From contig CM072527.1 in NCBI GenBank assembly GCA_036898135.1, positions 32,290,727 through 32,354,726 on the forward strand: a stretch of DNA of 64,000 nt, read 5' to 3'. The notes under the pieces are model-generated. The model had not been told where the DNA came from and did not search any database. It saw nothing but the letters and a program-made list of their open reading frames with translations. Position numbers and translations under genes: made by a program. Position 1 is the stretch's first letter. Every line of letters starts with the position of its first letter. Below are positions 61,399 through 64,000 of this stretch, one piece after another. This stretch comes from Oncomelania hupensis (Eukaryota; Mollusca; Gastropoda; Littorinimorpha; Pomatiopsidae).

Positions 61399-62741
61399 AG
61401 AGATAGATAGAAAAATGGTAAAAGATCACTGTCACACTAGCTTTCACACGGCTATGAATCATATGTAGTCCAGCCACTTGATAACAGTCATAATCACACA
61501 TTTATTTCTTCTACTCTATACACGATCTTTGAAGTACGAATCTAACTTTAAAGTTCAATTGTCAATGCGAATGGTTCGCTCGCTGATAATCTAGGCAGCT
61601 ACTTTTTCTTCATCGGGTACTGGCTTCTACCGTTCATGAAGAGTGGACTACTGTGGTCCTTTTGATACAGTTTTAGTGCACTATTTCTTGGGCACTTAAC
61701 TGAGTGGTTTCGTGGTTGAAGCGCTGCGTTGAGGTAGCTTCTACGACACGCTGTGTTGTCATTGCTTGTGTTCGACGGGTGGGCTATCTGCGCTCAATGC
61801 TGTAGATGCCTCGGCAGCCAACTCGAATCGTAGATTAGGTTCTGTACTTTGCTGAGTTGGGCTCACGATATCCCGCCTGCTCGTCTGTAACATATGAGAT
61901 GAAATTCTGCACAACCCTGAATAATAGGTCTGTGCAGAGAGTCTCACTGAAAGCCAAAGTAGCCCTCAGTGATAGCTCCACATCTCTATACATAAGCGAC
62001 GAACATTCTGCTAGGTCCGTGGTCCACTGGAATCTCCACTCTAATTTCCTATACATACATAAATATAAATCGTGGCTAACTATACACATAAAGAATTAGT
62101 AATATTATAAACATTCACTGGTATAGCCACTGGTCTGCAAGCATACATATAGGTTAAACAACAGTGGTTCCGTCAGGTATACAACATGGCGTCAAACCCG
62201 GTCGTGCTTGACACGTGGTAAAGCAAAGTTGGACTAACAATTCAATTCTATGCATAGCAAATTCCACAAACATAATTTCAACAATAATATAAATACATCA
62301 CGATGAAACAGAAGTATGTTCATTTACCTGTTCGACAATGTCAGGCCATGGCTACTTGATTGAATTCGAAAATTCACCAAGCACTGCTGTCTAATCTTCT
62401 CAGGAGAGAGTCTGCTAGGAAGTAGCTGTGTACTGCTTAGCGTCTCAAACTAGACTGACCTCCTACTTGGCTTTGACTGAATCAGCCAGAACTGGTTCTA
62501 ACCACTCTACCGGTGTTCCGATTGGATGAAACAATCTAAGTGGCTATAAAGTTCGAAACACCATCGTAGGCCGCGATGATGTCACTAAACGGCTCGCGTC
62601 AGCTCGCAGTGTGTTTGTACACATCAGTTATACCTTAATCGTCTGCTATAGACTACAGTAAACTTTAAAGTTTTACTTCTGCTAAACAAGCAAAAGCTCA
62701 AATAGTGCGGGGTAAAAGGGTCTGCTTGTTACAGTACTTAC

Positions 62742-62896
62742 GTGGAAGCAAAAGTGGTGGAACGCACGATGGAGGGTTTGGGTCGCTTCCGGCGCCGTTG
62801 CTTGTGAAGAAGGCGCTGCATTCTCTTCTTGAAGGACGAGGCTGACGTCTGCTGCAAACTACTTGCGTCGCTGCTGCTACTACTGCTATAAAGACT
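62742..62896 (-). CDS. Unknown Ser-rich protein, exon B (start uncertain)
   Basis: Donor GCTTCCAC|GTAAGTACTG is strong. Its phase (two bases over) fits the one-base start of exon C, making a Thr codon. The frame reads SLYSSSSSSDASSLQQTSAS, then SFKKRMQRLLHKQRRRKRPK and PSIVRSTTFAS. The basic stretch could be a nuclear-localisation or RNA-binding region, but that is inference. The 5' edge is weak: only CCCGAG|AGT gives the phase-0 start required by exon A, without a good pyrimidine tract. An in-frame TGA lies about 15 codons upstream. A LINE tail (about 62936-62960) sits just before it and may have damaged the original acceptor. Confidence 0.6.
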
Positions 62897-62929
62897 CTCG
62901 GGTTTGTCTGATGTCGCCACAGCCACACC

Positions 62930-62985
62930 GTTTCCAAGTCAAGTCAAGTCCAGTCAAGAAGCGGTATTACTCAATGAAGTCAAGG
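62930..62985 (-). mobile_element. LINE 3'-tail fragment
   Basis: (TCAAG)n with CGGTATTACTCAATGAAGTC resembles the tail of the LINE fragment at 33230-33300 (TTCAAGACACTTTATTACCC followed by AATGAA). Confidence 0.5.
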
Positions 62986-63089
62986 ACACAGCTTTAGTCA
63001 TGAGACAAAATAATATACAGTCACTGCAAGCTTTTAGCTCATACACTAACAGTATCTAAAGACATTCATGATCATCAGACGACGACGGC

Positions 63090-63311
63090 GACGATGATGA
63101 GGACGAGGACGATAATTATACTCCCCCTCCTGCTGCTGCTGACAACAACGATCAACACCACCACAACGATCTTGCTGCTGCTGCTGTTAACCTGATTTTC
63201 TACAGCTTCTGAACTTGCAAATCTACAAGTTCATCGTCTATTATGACTCTCTCTGCTGTGACGACGACGACGATGATGATGATGCATTAATGACGATGAT
63301 GCATTAATGAC

Positions 63312-63391
<80 letters not shown>

Positions 63392-63490
63392 CGATGATGA
63401 TGATGACTCTCTCGGCTATGATGATACCGACGACGACGATGCAGCTGCTGACGACAATCCTTCTGACGATAATGTTGCTGCTGTTCTGCT
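63090..63490. repeat. (GAT)n and GAC/CTG-rich repeats
   Basis: GAC/GAT and CTG/GCTGCT patches flank a pure (GAT)n run at about 63308-63390. GATGATGCATTAATGAC is duplicated at about 63276 and 63295. This is intron A-B; no gene here. Confidence 0.85.
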
Positions 63491-63524
63491 GTTGCTAACC
63501 TGCTCTTCTTCGGCCCCTGTTTAC

Positions 63525-63667
63525 GGAATCCTGAAGGGTCGTGACCTCTTCGTCAATGGTGATACTTCGTAAGGATCGGCGAGTTGTCTTAGGATGCAAG
63601 ATAGAGGCCTTGTTGTTGTAGTCGGGTTGATGGTGGTAACCAGACCTGGCTTTACATTTCAGCAGGC
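63525..63667 (-). CDS. Unknown Ser-rich protein, exon A (5'-most exon in window)
   Basis: 143 bases: two bases of a split codon, then 47 codons ending in phase 0. Acceptor TTGTTTTCTCCTTAG|GCC has a good pyrimidine tract. Donor GATTCC|GTAAAC. The product reads KARSGYHHQPDYNNKASILH, then PKTTRRSLRSITIDEEVTTL and QDS. It carries basic RRSLRS and acidic DEE patches; no domain recognised. The start codon must lie outside the window, because no initiator is in frame here. Confidence 0.65.
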
Positions 63668-63727
63668 CTAAGGAGAAAACAAACATGTAGACCTATTGGA
63701 TTTATTTTTTTGGATTCTGGATTATAA

Positions 63728-64000
63728 AAAAAAATATATACGCCACGCCTCCTCAGCGAACGTGCGGCTTCCGCAAGACTAGCAGCGCCACCCAGGTCAG
63801 GGAGATGGGAAGATGGAGGTGATGGAGGAGGGCATAGGGCGCGTCAATATGACCTAAAGTCACGGGGTATATTGGAAGATCTAGCAGCCACCCGTATGAT
63901 CTATAGAGCATCAACCTCAGGATCTGTACAGCTCGTTCGATGGTGCGCTTGCGTGCACAGACTCGACCTCGGTTTATACTCTCATCCGAAGAAGTAGATG
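63728..64000 (-). mobile_element. SINE (7416 family), cut by the window edge
   Basis: On the minus strand CTTCTTCGGATGAGAGTATA then AACCGAGGTCGAGTCTGTG matches the body of the SINE at 7416-7850. The tRNA head would lie beyond 64000. The 3' part diverges and ends near GTGGCGTATATA with a T run. Confidence 0.65.

Larger units (their letters stand above)
60370..62733. mobile_element. Solo LTR (family 2), split by nested MITEs
   Basis: Ends TGTGACGTGG..CTTGTTACA, flanked by GTACT (60365-60369 and 62734-62738). Without the MITE insertion it is about 1.48 kb and collinear with 30535-31454 plus 34465-35018. AAATAAATGTG on the minus strand near 61500 suggests that orientation. The right target duplication lies inside the splice donor of exon B of the minus-strand gene. 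Confidence 0.85.
48826..62741 (-). other. Intron B-C of the minus-strand gene (13.9 kb)
   Basis: Begins GTAAGTAC at 62741 and ends TTGTTGCTAG at 48826. It holds the LTR retrotransposon, a Harbinger-like element, a solo LTR, LINE fragments, a SINE and several microsatellites. Stretches without other labels (49640-50120, 50460-50826, 58601-60190) show no gene I can support. Confidence 0.7.

Overview
The window is animal nuclear DNA with intron-containing genes on both strands, (TTAGGG)-like tracts and very many microsatellites (ATT, ATC, CTT, CTA, CA, CT, TA). Non-LTR, LTR and DNA-transposon relics make up most of the rest. The retroelement protein families and the overall texture suggest a marine mollusc, probably a heterobranch gastropod. 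That taxonomic guess is inference; nothing here is diagnostic.

Two host genes can be built from the sequence. (1) A plus-strand rhodopsin-class GPCR of 486 codons has four exons at 10902-11579, 11826-12179, 19392-19601 and 22715-22933. All three introns are phase 0 and all seven membrane helices are present. (2) A minus-strand gene of unknown function has four exons at 63667-63525, about 62896-62742, 48825-47183 and 40398-39608. Its phases fit across the junctions (0, 2, 1). It encodes a Ser/Arg-rich, largely disordered protein with a 14-residue tandem repeat, and its 5' end lies beyond the window. The two genes are convergent, and most of the sequence in and between them is mobile DNA.

Layout. 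1-10.9 kb: a solo LTR with two insertions, a mariner-like MITE, tRNA-derived SINEs and microsatellites. 10.9-22.9 kb: the GPCR, whose introns hold SINEs, an inverted-repeat element and copies of a roughly 560-bp repeat called repeat A here. 23.1-28.6 kb: a three-level nest in which a tRNA/5S-chimeric SINE is split by a TIR transposon (8-bp target duplication, about 290-bp inverted repeats, broken PIF1-like helicase inside), which is itself split by a 5'-truncated LINE. 28.6-39.6 kb: a solo LTR split by an RNase H-bearing LINE, other LINE fragments and a large foldback. 39.6-48.8 kb: exons D and C of the minus-strand gene, separated by a splice-site-like minisatellite, a full-length LINE and a second solo LTR. 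50.8-56.4 kb: a complete LTR retrotransposon with apparently identical 637-bp LTRs and a 5-bp target duplication. It encodes gag, protease and integrase followed by a gutted reverse transcriptase. 57.5-58.2 kb: a PIF/Harbinger-type element carrying a MADF-like reading frame. 60.4-62.7 kb: a solo LTR with two nested MITEs, abutting the splice donor of exon B. 62.7-64 kb: exons B and A and a SINE.

Repeat A ends in the same 3' tail as the RNase H-bearing LINE, so it is probably mobilised by that LINE. Exon calls rest on reading frame, splice consensus and phase. No transcript or database search was available.
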